A DNA stretch of 64,000 bases from Ancylostoma caninum (taxonomy: Eukaryota; Nematoda; Chromadorea; Rhabditida; Ancylostomatidae): contig JBAJFG010000188.1 in assembly GCA_037903475.1 (NCBI GenBank), positions 186,001-250,000 on the forward strand. Direction: 5' to 3'. Shown one piece after another: positions 35,297 to 49,000 of the stretch (position 1 is its first letter; each line of letters begins with the position of its first letter). The notes beneath the pieces were generated by a model, which was not told the origin of the DNA, made no database searches, and saw nothing but the letters and a program-made list of their open reading frames with translations. Both the position numbers and the translations under genes were made by a program.

Positions 35297-37004
35297 GATA
35301 CGCTGCCCTATTTGTTCAATTTTCGTTTCGTAGTTGCAGAAGTGGCTATAGCGGTCAATCCGAAATGGTGTTACATAATGAGGAAAATTCGAGTGGAAAA
35401 TCCGTTCTGTAGTTTCTCCGACACTATGCAGTATGTTCTGCTTTTTGAAGTCACTATGAATGTTTTTCACTGCATGGTTGATTGATTGACAAGGCCTTCT
35501 GACTATGTAGTACATTTTTCTACATTCTGTTGTGTGAACTTCAAATTGTTACTTTCTGAGGGACAGCTGCCAATCCTGTACTTCGCACCCCTCATACCGA
35601 TCACCTGCATGGAGGGTACTAGATCTCAGTAGCTAGGGGAAATCCATTCGAAGGCAGTCGGGCGTTCAATAAAGTTCAGTTTACAATAGAAACTGCTTTT
35701 GAAGTTGAGTAGAGCTATACCCTATCGAGGTATGGTCCGTTCTACCAGGTAGCGGGTACTGTTCGGAAAAGCAGGCTAGAGGGGCAAGCAGCAGAAAATG
35801 TCCACCTGTCGTGTTCTTGAAATAGATTGCACACCTTCGAAAACCTGAGAATTTCCACGAGTATGTTTAGTTTAATCCTTTCATTCACTCAGTAACGAGT
35901 AGTAAAGTCATACATAGATGCCCCGTGGATGTTGGCCTGCAGTGGAGCGAAGCTGGCACGTGAGTAGAGCTGCTGCAATTTTTTTTTTTGTTGCGTTGTC
36001 GGCAGTGGCGGTGGCAGGCCGGGTAGTTGACAGAGTTGGGTTCTCACAGAAAAGGAGCCCTGCCGTACTGAAATCGCAGGAAAAACTTCTAAAATTATCC
36101 ACAAAGTTGATCAGGGATTGATTGAAAAACAAAAATCGTTGATTTTCTTTCATTAATGGCGCAGTCACTAACGTTACAAACACATTGTCTTTGGGCATTT
36201 TGCATTCAATCATTTTTATTCTGCAACTTCCTTCTCTGAACTTCGAAAGACACCTGCAAAATTTTATTGAATGTCAGCTTGGATCTGAAATTTGGTTGAT
36301 CAGGACTAAGTGCTATAAGATATCTGATTATGTGAAGCTTCTCGGAAACCATGTAAGTCTTTTAAGAGCTATCGCTGATAAGCGTACAAGAAATATTTTT
36401 TACAATACGTCTGTTGCGCTAGTAATCTTCATCGTAGCTCATATAACCTTTCTTTTTGACTCATATTGAAGCGAACTACCGCGTTGATTACAATAGATTG
36501 TGGAACTTCCAGATGTGTGAAAAATGTCTTCTCGCTCTTTTTTTCAGTAGTCGAGTGTTAGTAGCCTGTTACGGCATGTATTTTGTCTTCAAGACTGCAT
36601 AAGAGCGACACTGTAGGGGCTGAAAACTGTTCTGTTATGTGTGAGCGCATCCGCACGGGGTTTCTGTGTCATCGCATCCCGTGTATCGGACAGCGTATGA
36701 TATATGCTACTACGGTTCGGGCATCGTATCCGCCATCGCAGCATTTGCATGTTCGCAGGGTGAAGCAGAGCGGCATGCTCGTGAACTTTGCGAACGTTGG
36801 CTACCTCTTTTCCTTAATCATATTGACATCCTTATAATGTCGTATGGTAGTTTATTTCTTTTGATTATCCCTTTTGCTGTCTTGTGACTGATCTTTCATC
36901 CATTTCATTACGGAACTCATGATTCTTTCACTGATTTTTGTTCCTCTTTGTTGCGTTTGTTCGAGATGACTGCAAGCTTCGTTATATCAACTTTTCTTCG
37001 CCAG
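35297..37004. other. Region upstream of the first recognised dre-1 exon
   Basis: No exon is certain. A frame at 36666-36887 (73 codons) looks mildly coding but has no known motif. ATGTCGTATG at 36837-36846 is followed by a possible donor (GTAGTT) and is in phase with the exon at 37005, so it could be a very short first exon; this is speculative. Confidence 0.4.
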
Positions 37005-40000
37005 AGCTGACGACTCGGGATCGTCGCCTTTTGATGGGCCGACGCCGAATCACACCGGGTTCGGCTAATCCATGCTCAAAAAAATCGATTGCAAACGGTG
37101 AGTGAAGTAGGGAACATAGATCTTTAAACCACCACTCCTCTTATGCTAGTATGGAACATTTCATTCACATAATATGCTCTGTCTTTGCTTGTCAGTTGCG
37201 CGTGTTTTCAAGGGAAATAACTTTTAATGTTAGTGAATCACATTAATAATAAGCGGAAATTTTTAAAATTGGCTTTCACTTTGACCCTTATATATTTTGA
37301 TACGGAAATGCGTATGGATGGAGCCCAGTCGGAACTCCACATTTATCTAAGATCTCTTACTTCCTGCAGTGTCTGCTCTCATTATAGGTTGAAAATCTAA
37401 CTGTTGGGTGCGCCCGCTCGATTTCTACTTTTACTGACAGCTGCTGTAGCGCTTCAAAGAATCTTCACTGACTGTGCGAAAACCAGTATTCATGAGCTGT
37501 TCGCGTGAAATAGATTTCTCGATAATCGACTTTGGACTCTATATCCATGCAACTTTCCCGAAAAATTCTATGTTTCCGCTATAATATAATTTTTGATGAG
37601 TTAGGATCATCAAGTTCCGGCAGCTAGGACACCTTCCTATCGGGAATCTCACTTCTTCCACACACGCTCGTCTGCGGCCACTGGTTGTTACCCTTGTCTT
37701 GATCGATTTTTTTTTCTAAAGAGATATACTGCAGTTTCAGTACTAAAACGGAGATTAGCATACCTTTCCAGCAATTTGGTTTTAGTACTGTCAACCCATG
37801 TAGAACTGTTGGTTTTCCTTAGGTTTTTCTGCTATTAATAAATTCTCCTCACCACGAGCTTCTCGTGCCAAAAAAATCTGTTCTGAGGTGGTCTGTACAA
37901 CAGTGTATCGATTGCTTTGGTGCTTCAAGTAGATGATATGTGATTGCGTAGGCTTAGCATTAGCCTCCTCTTCCCGCTCCACTCACGAGCCTCCGCTTCC
38001 CTGTTGTTGGCAACGACGCTGTTGCTGTTGGTTATTGCGTCCCCGGTGATGCATGCGGCGCGCTGAAAACTTCCTGGTAAGCAGGCTCGCTTGTGACTTG
38101 TGTTCGGTTGAATTTCTACCCACTCAACTCCTTCCATACCCGCTCGTTTGATATCATGCCACGCGCAGAACATATCATTTGCATCAGTGTTTTTCTTTTT
38201 CTCATGTTTCCAGATAAAGGATGCATTTGAAGCTTTGGTTGACCTTGAAGGCTAAATTTTGCTATGCACTCCACTTAACGTATTGCCGTTTGACACATCT
38301 AAGCCGCGCTTTGTGTGCGCAGGCATCGTCGTATCGAGTGGCGCTTCTTCTCCCTGTTTGAGCAGTTCCCGATTGCGCCTCGACCTCGCAGCTTCCCATC
38401 TTAAACCTGAAACGTTCAAAACATGCTGTTTACCGTCCAGCTGCGAACTGGTAGCAGTCCAGTCACGTATGTTTTCCTATTTATCTGCCAGCCTCTCACT
38501 TGCGCCAGTCACCGAGCAGCAGTATACTTGGCGCTGGCCTGTGAAGCTCTCCTCAGATGTCATCAAAGCGCGTCATGGTATATTGGGTCAATCCAAGTAT
38601 TTCTAGTGGCTGACCCCGGATGAGCCCTTGGCCTCGGCACTCATTAGCCACACTCCTTCCCTCTTCGGGTTACGCAAATACTCATGTGCTCACTTTATTG
38701 TTTGTTATTTTCCGGTCAAATGTAAGTCAAATAGAACTACATACATCTGCTCCTGAAAGTCATTTCTTGACTTTTCTCTTTTTTTGGATCAAATTAAACT
38801 TCACGTAATTACTGTGGCATAACGTTTTGCAACTGACGTTAGTGTTGATCACTTTTTGACAAAGCGTGCATGCTATTAAAGTGCCTCTTAAAGCCCGTAA
38901 AGAAATTCTGCCGGTAGAATGGTTGAAATGGCCGCTCATCGAAATACGGAATTCCTAGCCTATATTCATCCATTCATGCGATTTTCAAGCGTGGCAAGAT
39001 TTGCTTTTAGTACCTATCCCACGGGAAGATTTTAAGGGAACGCCATGTTCACCTATCAGAATCTGCCTGAATCTGTTTTTTTTTTTCGGCAAGTCGGTGA
39101 ATTTAGCTAGCTAGGCAGCACGTTCCATTTAATTTCTGCAAATAGTTCTATCGTATAATAAATTCCAAAGGGGAGGAAAGTTTGGTCATTTTGAACATGC
39201 CGGAATAAATCCTCTAAGTAGTGTACAATTAAAGTTCCTACTCACAATTCTACGTGTGTGATTCCATTGATTTACACTTTCCCCTGCAGCTGTCTGCCGT
39301 TCTGGCACCCTGGCTTACTGATTAAGCCTACATATATTTGCAACGGTAATGAATTATGTATAATTTTTCCTGTGCTCGTGCTTAATCGATAGATGCTATC
39401 ACATACATTCGTCTGATGTTCTTCATCATAATGATGATATCGGCGCATTACTCAGGACTACAACGGCCCTGTCTAGGTATGCCCCTAACATCCAGGAAGT
39501 GGTGTGAAAAGAGAATGGATTACACTTTGTTTTCTTGATATACAAGCGTTACGGTAAAGTGTCCTGGACATGATGACATGGGGTTTGTGTGTAATACATT
39601 GTTGGGGTGAGGCGTGGGTAAAAAAGGCTTCTATTCTGCTTTAGTTGAAGTGTTGCTGTGCATTACTGTCAATAGAAGTGCCGAGGCTCCATTGAATTGA
39701 TGGCAATGCTAGCCGTCCGGTAGCGTAGTACTCATCGAGTGCATGCACTGCCTGTTCACGAGTTCGAGCAGCACGTGCGCATTGATTGTGCTGGACTCCT
39801 GTTCCCGGCCTGTATCGATCGCAATTCGCGGCCATTCGAGCGTGTTTCGTCGCTTGGCGATCGATCAATCGCCGAACCCCACTTGGTCTAGATTCGGCGG
39901 CGCTCTCCCGCACACAGACACACACTCACACGCGCACGGACCGTCACGAAGTTTGCCCCGTCGATATAAGAATTTGAGGCCAAGATGTCGTCTTCGTGCT

Positions 40001-43000
40001 GCATTAATCATCACCTTATTTTCTGCATTTATCTTCTAGTCTTTTCTTCTCTAGTGATTCTAGGGAGAGAGTCTCGAAGCTGTGTTTCATTCTCTTCGAA
40101 ATTTTTATTGCAGTATCCCAGAAAGCCTAGATTGATTGACATCGCGATACAAATCCCACGTTCTGCATATGCGCCGCAAGAATAGGTTCCTTTTTCTGCG
40201 GTTTGCTCCCCTCCACTTCACTTCTACTTATTCTACTGCCTTGTCAATACCCACCAGCTGTTGGTAACCATTGTGAAACCAATGAGGGTTGCGCCTCTAC
40301 CTATCCATTTGTGCATTTCACTTTACACCGAATTTTCTACATAAACTCGATATTCCCCTAGATCTGTAGCTGTGGCCAATAATTCGGTGTCAAAAGCGCC
40401 ATCCTTAACACAAATTGACGCACTAGTGCGCAGCATGCTGCACGGCTTAAGTATGAGAGAAAATCGATTATGAGTCTCTTAGCCTGCCAAGTCCAATGGC
40501 CCGGAAGAGATCGCTCGGCAGCCGACGCATTGTCGTCGTTTACAATGTGATCCATATAATAATGTTCATTTGCTAGCAGGGTCTTGATTTACACTATTCT
40601 AGTTTTGTTACCTATCTAAACAGTTGTTTCCCGGAGCATGGAAGTGTAATTTTCACTCTCATGCCCACATCGCGAAATCTTTACCGCTTGCAGCTTCTCA
40701 ATTGATGTGCAACATACAGATAACTTTGGTACCCTCTAACGAACGAACACTGTTTGCAGTGGCATGCGTAGGGATGAGATCCAGCCCAAGTAGCCGCTTT
40801 TGCGATGAAGTCCCATGACAACCCCTGCTAGCAACCGCAATTTGCTTCTCAGTGTATCCCAGCTGTTTGTCCGCTATTTTCCGTCAAGCAAGCAGGTTAA
40901 AGAATGAATGTATTCATGTTTTATTAACACATTTAGTAGCTTCACTTTTCCATTCTTCTCGTCCAAAGGTAATAAGAGTCAGTTTTTTCCTTATCCAAGT
41001 GCAACTTCATCGATTTTCTTTATTATTCGAAACGAATATTTTTATGTAATTTAATATACTTCTGTCTCTGAGCCCCATTTTCAGTGGTGTATTCTTGATT
41101 TGTTGAGGTTCGCCGTTTACAGTTTATTTCGGTTGGCTTCCAGCATGTAATGCCTTCATCAGACCTTGTGGTGAGTCGAAAAAGGTAACCTTAGTCCCAC
41201 ACACTGATGCTAACCCTTCTGTGGCGGTAATAGGGTAGTTATGTTAACCTCTCCACGGCAACTTTTCCTAAAAGTTTCCTTTAGTGAAAAGCCGAGACAA
41301 TCACGTCATTGTTGCTTCTCATTAGGCATTAAAGTTTGCTCTAGTAAGTTTTTTTTCTCTCTCTCTAGTCTGGTAGTTAGCCCTTTAGTGGCCTTATTAC
41401 CGCTCCCAAGCCTGGAAATGAGTGTGTGAAAAGTAGCATGTGGAGCTGTTAGGGTGATGATTGCGAGTGTCATACCTGTTTTTCATTGTGGTATCAATTT
41501 TGTTGAGTTTTCGAAATTTGGTCGTATACCCATATATTTCTGAAACGTGCAAAGTAACAACAACTTGCTCTAAAAGCCCTAGATTTCCATTTCCTTGTAA
41601 AATGCTTACTGCATTAGGGATCCGCGTTTTTAACCACCCCCTATGTGAGTTTTCATCGAGGTATCGGTGAAGGACTAAATATGGATATAGAAAGATGTAA
41701 TCGATGCCGACATGCGAAATGAGTGTGATATTATCAGTTTCTCCGCCTACTCATTTCTTCCACTTGCTCTTTCATAGATCTTCTATTTAATCATGGCGGC
41801 CGACTCGTTATACCAATCGCATAATCGGCCGATAAGTTATTGTCGATTACCTTTTTGAACTTATTCGATTTACCCGCAGACAATCCCACATATTCAAGGT
41901 GTTATTAGTCATAGTTCGGCAGGGCATTATTGAGCTACGTTGGAAGTTTAACAAAAGGTACAACTGTATGGGGAAGCTGGCCGTTTCCTAGGGGTGTTCA
42001 GAAAGACATCCATCTACTTTGCTACTAGTCGTGCTCAAAAACTCCGTCTCGTTTTACACTTCATCTTCGATTCTAAAATGTGCGGTTTTTTCTGTTAACT
42101 GTATATGATTTCTTTAGCATTTTTAACACCAAATTTCATTGTATCACCTGTTTTGTGGAGGGTTACGAGGACTTGTGGATCAGTATATGTTCTATTGCCG
42201 AATCCTCTTATATAAATCATAGTAGTGCATTTCATATATTTTATTATACCTTATTGCATAGAACAGTTAATACTATTCAGAATTCATTCATTTCAGTGGG
42301 GCTTGATGCACTTAGATTGTGAATGAAGTTACTTCAGTATTACAGTGACCCGTGTTCGTCTCTAGTCTTCCTCGTTTATATAACATGCATTTCGGGCGCT
42401 TTTTCTCATAGTCGATCTTGAAACGCTTTTGTCCCTTTACAACTTCCCGCTGATTACCTCAGTTTAGTGCTGCGTCAGCGAGTGAGTCCGCTAAGCACAA
42501 GCGGTCTGAAGGACGGGCAGCAGCATCAGCTGAAAAACGACTTATCTATCGTCACGTCGGAGACGCAGTCGCCGTCATTTACTCGTCGTGAGTCGCGTTC
42601 GTCGCCAGCGTCGCCTCGACAGCAAATGGCAGATGGTTTATCGCCCGCCGACGAATGCGTCGGTCGCGCAGCGACGCCTTCGCAACAAGAAGGTGGTGGC
42701 ATGTGCTTGCGAAGGTTGGCGTATTCACCACATTTGATGTGTTGCTCAATTGCTTCTGTTCTTAAATATTTGTTATTATTTACTCTTTAGCTTTGATATT
42801 GTCTTCTCGAAAATTTAGATGTCAAACACGCTCACTATGCTTTGTGATTTGGAAGGATTATGATTAATAGCATAAGTTCATAGCGGACCTATCCGCGCCG
42901 CTTGTTCACCATTTCAATCACTTTATATGAGTCTAGGGCATCTACATCTCTGAAATATCATGAAATTTTAGGGCTTTGTTTTGCAATATCAACATCCTTT

Positions 43001-43095
43001 TTAGCTCTAGGTACGCTTTACGACGACGCCGATCCATTCAACAGAAAGACGAAGAAGGATGTGCCACTAGCAGCCTCGCGGCTACTGCAGACGAG
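37005..43095 (+). other. dre-1: N-terminal exons 1-4 of dre-1
   Basis: Exon 1 encodes [13 protein letters not shown]. Exons 2 and 3 are rich in Ser, Gln and Arg (for example [19 protein letters not shown]) and look disordered. Exon 4 carries [12 protein letters not shown], which matches the YQLRRK motif before the F-box in vertebrate FBXO11. Exons 2 and 3 rest on phase agreement and composition, less on homology. The exon 4 acceptor could be at 43004 or 43010. Intron 2 is 4.0 kb. Confidence 0.7.
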
Positions 43096-46000
43096 GTATT
43101 ACTGTTGCTGAACTCCTCATGATTATGGAAAAGAAAGCTTGATATGCATATACTCTGATTCTCTTCTTTTGCTAAATTTCCAAGAAAGTGAAAGTGGAGT
43201 GAAAAGAAGTTGTGAATCGGCATTTTCTTTGACTTTTGTGCCACTTGGGTTATCACTGGATCTAAACTACTGGTATTTTCGAAACCTCGGCTGGTTTTCA
43301 TACACTCAGCTTATAGTTGCGGTTAGAGCATTGCTGTGCCTCCACTTATTGTCCATGACTTCAACTTTGAGAAAGCACACTAAGATGAAGATTGCAAAGG
43401 CGTTGAGATATTTCTCATTTTGAACGTCTTGGTTCAGGTCAAAGGTAGAAACTATGACATCGATGCTTAGCTTTTTTTTCGAGGGAGAACATTCTGAAAC
43501 TATTATAGAATAAGTTACTTCTGAGGTTCATATCGGCTTTTTTTTTGCTTTGTTTCATGACAGGTAGCCAATCCACCTCTCCAGCTGATTGATGATTGAA
43601 CGAAGGAAATTGAGTACATAGCTAGCCTATCGGGAAACCCCTCACAAATGGATGTATCGTTCGTTTATCCTGCTCGGTTTGAACATCTTATCTCTTATCG
43701 TTCGTAAATCCGCTCCAATTTTGGAAAGTCTAATTGCGTCGAATATTATTTGGGAAGACTATTTTCATACATCACACTGAATATAGCCTCACGATTGGGT
43801 ATCGCCAGGCGATGGCGGCGTAGAGTGCTATACTTTGCGCAGAGTATGCTCTGAGCTGACTATGGAGATAATGATTGATTCCTGAGACTTGATTTGCCTT
43901 AAAATTAACGCACGTACAACTTTCGTTTTGCTGAAGAGCTGAAATCTGTGGCCTGTCACCCATGTTCGATCACGTCTTAGACTCGTTTAGAGTGACTATA
44001 TACATCCAGAATAACAATTTTTTTTTTGTAGAAATTGACTGTATTTTGTTTCAGACCATACAGCCATGCAAGAGGTTCAAGCCAGAGTCTCCAGGGGAGG
44101 CACGAAAAAAGTGAGTCGCATTTAGTAAGAGTGGTTTTCATTAGATCTGATGACTTTATACAGTTCATCCACTTTAAATTTATTGTAGAATATGTAATCT
44201 GCCTGTTAAAAACTTATAATCTGTGGCGCTGGCATGGCACATATCAGTTCACGACAAATGCTTCAGTTGAATTCATTGCAGTAGTATAGCGACAGATCAT
44301 CTTGAACCTCCTCCCAATGGTGCTTGTTACGTTGACCGCTTACCTGACGAAATTGTTTTAAAGGTAGGTTCATTGCTTGTATGTGGGTCTGAAATTCACG
44401 AACAAAACGCTTCCAGATCTTCTCAAATTTATATGAAGCGGACTTGGCTCGGTGTGCTGGTGTTTCCGGGAGGTTTTATCGAATATCAAATGATGCTAAT
44501 TTGTGGTGAGTTACTTTAGGTGCTTTCTGTTGTCTCAAAGCTTCAAATTCTGTGTGAATAGGAATAAAAAATGCTTGTTTTTCTAGGAAAACGTTATATC
44601 AAGAAGCATTCGAATACGTTGTACCTTTGTATCATCCAACCCATGGTAAATTTGAATTGCGCGAACCACATAGGTGGCGAGACACACTTAATCCATGGAA
44701 AGAAAGTTTCCGCCAGTTGGTGAGTGGTTGTTGTTTTGAAAGTGATCCTATATTGGTTATTGATTACTTGTATTCCATGTCTTATTTAGCGCCATGGTGT
44801 TCATGTTCGACCGCGGTGCGCGTATGTTTACGAGGGTCATATTGGACGAAGTATTCCACATTTCGACACATTAACACAAGCACTTCAGTCAGTTTTGACA
44901 CATTTTGCTTGAAAATTCCATCAAATTGGCATTATTTTGACTTCTTTCCAGATTTCTTGATGCTGAGCCAGAACGTGAGAAGCTTATTCTCTTGCATACT
45001 GGTCATTACTTTCCAGAACCGATCCTCATCAGTTGCTCTGTGCAAATAATTGGTGCAAGTATGTTCTCCTTCTATTTCTATGTTCTAAAACTATTTATAG
45101 TGTTTTAAGAACATGTGCGTACGTGGGCTGTTAGCGTACAGTACAGCACTTGATGCTTTGTTGCGAATTCAAAGTCTCGCTATCCGCGAATAACTAATGT
45201 TTACACATTTCTATTCCTGTTCACCCTCATTCACCACAGTGCGCCGAAAATCGCCCACCGTATAGCTTTTGTGAGCGCAGAGAGAGACACATCTCAAACG
45301 CGAGTTGAAAAGATGTATTTCTGCATAATAGACGTTACTGTAAAGTTCAGGTTTGATGCGGTACTAATGTGAGGGGGGTTAGTCAGTTTTATTAGTATTT
45401 GTATGGTATAGATTCAAGAAAAAATGAGGCAGCGTAACACGGAAATTCGAAAGAAGTGGAACGGTTAATTTTTTTACTAGTTGCTTCACCCATTCGTCGC
45501 CGATACATTTGCACACTTCCTTTAAAGGGTCCGAATGTATGCAATATTTGGTCGTAATAAGTGTACGGTTTGTCGAATGGTTTGACCTTTGTTTTTGTGA
45601 TCGATCTAGGATTCTGAATAATTACTGTTGAATGTTTAAACTGAGTAAATAACTGTTTCGGCTGTTATTTCGTGAGGTTAGAAACAGACTAGAAGAATGT
45701 GTTATCTTCTCTTAATGATTTTTATCTGGATCCTTTGCTGAGAAATGTTTTGTTTTCTCTTCAATCCTTGCATGTTTTCGATCCCAATTCCCGTTTTTGC
45801 TTTGTAGCCCGGAATTTTCATCTGCGAGAGGAGTTACGGAACGATTGAGATTGCAATCACTGATTACGATCGCGGTCATAAGCACGCCCTCGTCAGAGTC
45901 GCGAACTCCGCGTGTTTCTTATGAAGGGGGATTATTTCGCCCATTAATTTAGCGTTCTTGTTATTTAACCCCTTAATTATTATGTTGGAGGCGAAGCTAG

Positions 46001-49000
46001 TACAGGAGCGCTGAGCTCTGATCACTGCACTTAAGAAACAGATAGTTTATATATTCTTTTTCATTGGTTTAACGGTGCAGAATCAATGGTAACGGGTCTT
46101 TCTTTTGTGGGAGTAATGAGATCATTAGATAGTGTAGTAGTAGGCAACATATCTGGCCTTGTTATAGGCTCTAGCTGTCTCAAATCATAGTGCAATTTCT
46201 GATGAGTTCATGGAAATTGCTGATGAGTTCATGGAAACAGCTATTCTCGTGACAGTCGTGAAGGACCTCACTAGGCATATGTTCAGCATTCCTTGAACAG
46301 AAACGAAAAAAAAAAGATCGATGAGTTGGTAGTTTCGTACAAAATAGCTCCAAGAGGTTCTCTCAACTGATCTTCGATCCAAAACTGGACGAGTCAGTAG
46401 AATCAGTTGATCGATTTCTCTCTTCGGAATGCTTGTGCAAACCCACATTTGGCGTTTAGGAGAACTCACTATACACATTTCGTCCTATTTGAAGCAAAAC
46501 CAGTGGGAAATCGATAGTTTCGATCTAACTGGTGATCAGATCGATAATTTATAGAACGGGAAGTATTCCACATCGACCGACAGTTCATGTGAGGGTTTCT
46601 TTGCAAAAGTCCAAATAGGTTCTCCAAGATTTCTGTTTTTGCACACATGCATGCGAACTTTCGCTTTTGTTTATGTTTTGTTTTTCCTTGTATTCAGAGA
46701 GACTTGGATTCCATAAACAGCATTTTTAACATTTCTAAATGTGGGGGATTCTGCCTAAGTGCGTTTTTCCCTTCATTCAATATGCACGTGTGGTTCGAAT
46801 TATGTCAAGGCCACTCAGATTGCGCTTCGGAACCGTGTGACATTTGCAAGCAAAACGAATATTAACCTTCCCTCGCCCCAAATCAACATTTTCTGTATGT
46901 TATTTGTGTAAGGGATGCTATGAAGTAGACACTTTCTAGCCTAATTTTGTGCTTCACATACTTGCTCGTTTCGGTGTTTAAAAATATTTCAAACATTGGG
47001 GTTGAACAGCCGTTGGCTACTTTCCTATTATTTGAACAACAAGTTTAATGACTTCAAATATCTCGCTCAGCTGTCACGCGCTATTTGCCTTTTTTCTTCG
47101 TGTCATTTTCAATAATTTATAATTGCTCCCACCAAGAAGCCGCCGCATTGCGTTTTTTCTTTACAAGTGGCGACAGCTTCTGATACTTATTCATTACCTG
47201 TCTCCTTTTGTAGGTTCGCAATGCCCTATCAATAAGGCGGTCGTGATTGAGCAACGTGATGACACCACGGTGACCCTTGTGGAAGGGTCAACAGGCGCCT
47301 ATATAGGCTATCTAACATTGCGTTTCAATCCTGACAAAGCACCATCATCTGTACCGCACCAACAGCACTATGCTCTCCAAGTAGGTTTCTGTTCATTTGC
47401 TTCATGCTTTTATATATCCAGTATTCCTTCAACATTTATCTTATTATGGATGTTGGATTAAGGTGACAGAAGAAGCTTCCCCGGTGATCGATCGCTGCCA
47501 CATTAATTCTACTTCTTCTGTGGGAGCAGCTGTCTGTGTAAAACGAACAGCGGCTAACCCGAAGGTAATTCCGTTTGCGTGAAGTCATCTCTGAAGAAGA
47601 ATATTGCAATCACCTTTTTGCTTTCTCAGGTGCGACATTGCACAATCACTGATTGCGAAAATGTTGGAATTTACATCACGGATGGTGCCCAGGTAAATTG
47701 TGAAGCTTTTGCTATCAACTGTTTCTCTTTTTCACAGGCTGAGAAAGACTTTTCCAGGGTCAATTTGAAGACTGTGAGATAGCTAGGAACTCATTAGCCG
47801 GCGTTTGGGTGAAAAACCAGGCGAATCCGTTCTTCAGACGCTGCCATATTCATCATGGAAAGGATGTAGGCGTGTTCACGTTCGAGTAAGTCTTTGAAAT
47901 GGTTGGAGCGGTTGTGATGTATTCTCCTAATCGCTGGTTTTTGTTCAGATATGGAATGGGCTACTTCGAGAAATGTAATATCCACTCAAACAGGATCTCT
48001 GGGATCGAAGTTAAGAACAATGCAAACCCTACAGTTGTGCGCTGTGAAGTCCACCATGGTCTCACCGGTGGCATTTACATTCATGAGAAAGGTAATGTCT
48101 GCAAGTCAAGGCATACAATTGTAGTTCACATTTGTTCAATAATCTTGGCCGCTTGTGCACCGTTTTGAGATTTGGAGAAGCAAATCATTATTGCTGAAAT
48201 CGATTTGATTCATTGTAGGACGTGGTCGTTTCATGGAAAATCGTATTTATTCTAACGCATTCGCGGGAATTTGGATTACCGGTAGTTCTGACCCAACCAT
48301 TCGAAAAAACGAGATATACGCTGGCCAACAAGGAGGTGTATACATCTTTGGCGATGGTGAGTGTCTGTGGGCAACAATTTTTTTTCAAATTTCTATTTCG
48401 TTTTAAATTATTCGTCACCACAGGAAGAGGTCTGATCGAGCAGAACAACATTTATGGTAATGCGTTGGCAGGAATTCAAATTAGAACGTGCAGCGACCCC
48501 ATAGTTCGGCTTAACAAGATCCATGATGGACTTCATGGTGGAATCTATGTGGTAAGTTTCAGTACTGCCTTATCAATATGTTCTCATCCATACACATTCT
48601 TCTTCAAATGATTTAATCATTCATTATACCACTTTCAGCACGAAAAAGGAAAGGGTTTAATTGAGGAAAACGAGGTTTATGGTAACACTCTTGCTGGCAT
48701 CTGGGTTACCACGGGATCTTCGCCGATTCTGAGGAAAAACCGGATACATTCTGGAAAGCAGGTTCGTATCAGATTTCACTCCCGTTTCGTGTGCGAGGAA
48801 CCACTAGATGAGATTCTGTTAAGGTTGGTGTGTATTTCTATGATAATGGACATGGACTTTTGGAAGAAAACGACATATTCAATCATCTTTACTCGGGTGT
48901 TCAAATCAGGTATGCAAAATTAAGTTTTTTTCTTTACCTTGTTTTACTCACGGCTTTTCAACAGAACGGGTTCAAATCCGAAAATAACGAGGAACCGAAT

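Noticed and set aside
39641..40039. Overlapping frames of 94 and 98 codons on both strands
   Set aside because: Frames are open because the patch is GC-rich; the translations have no known motif and it lies in a dre-1 intron.
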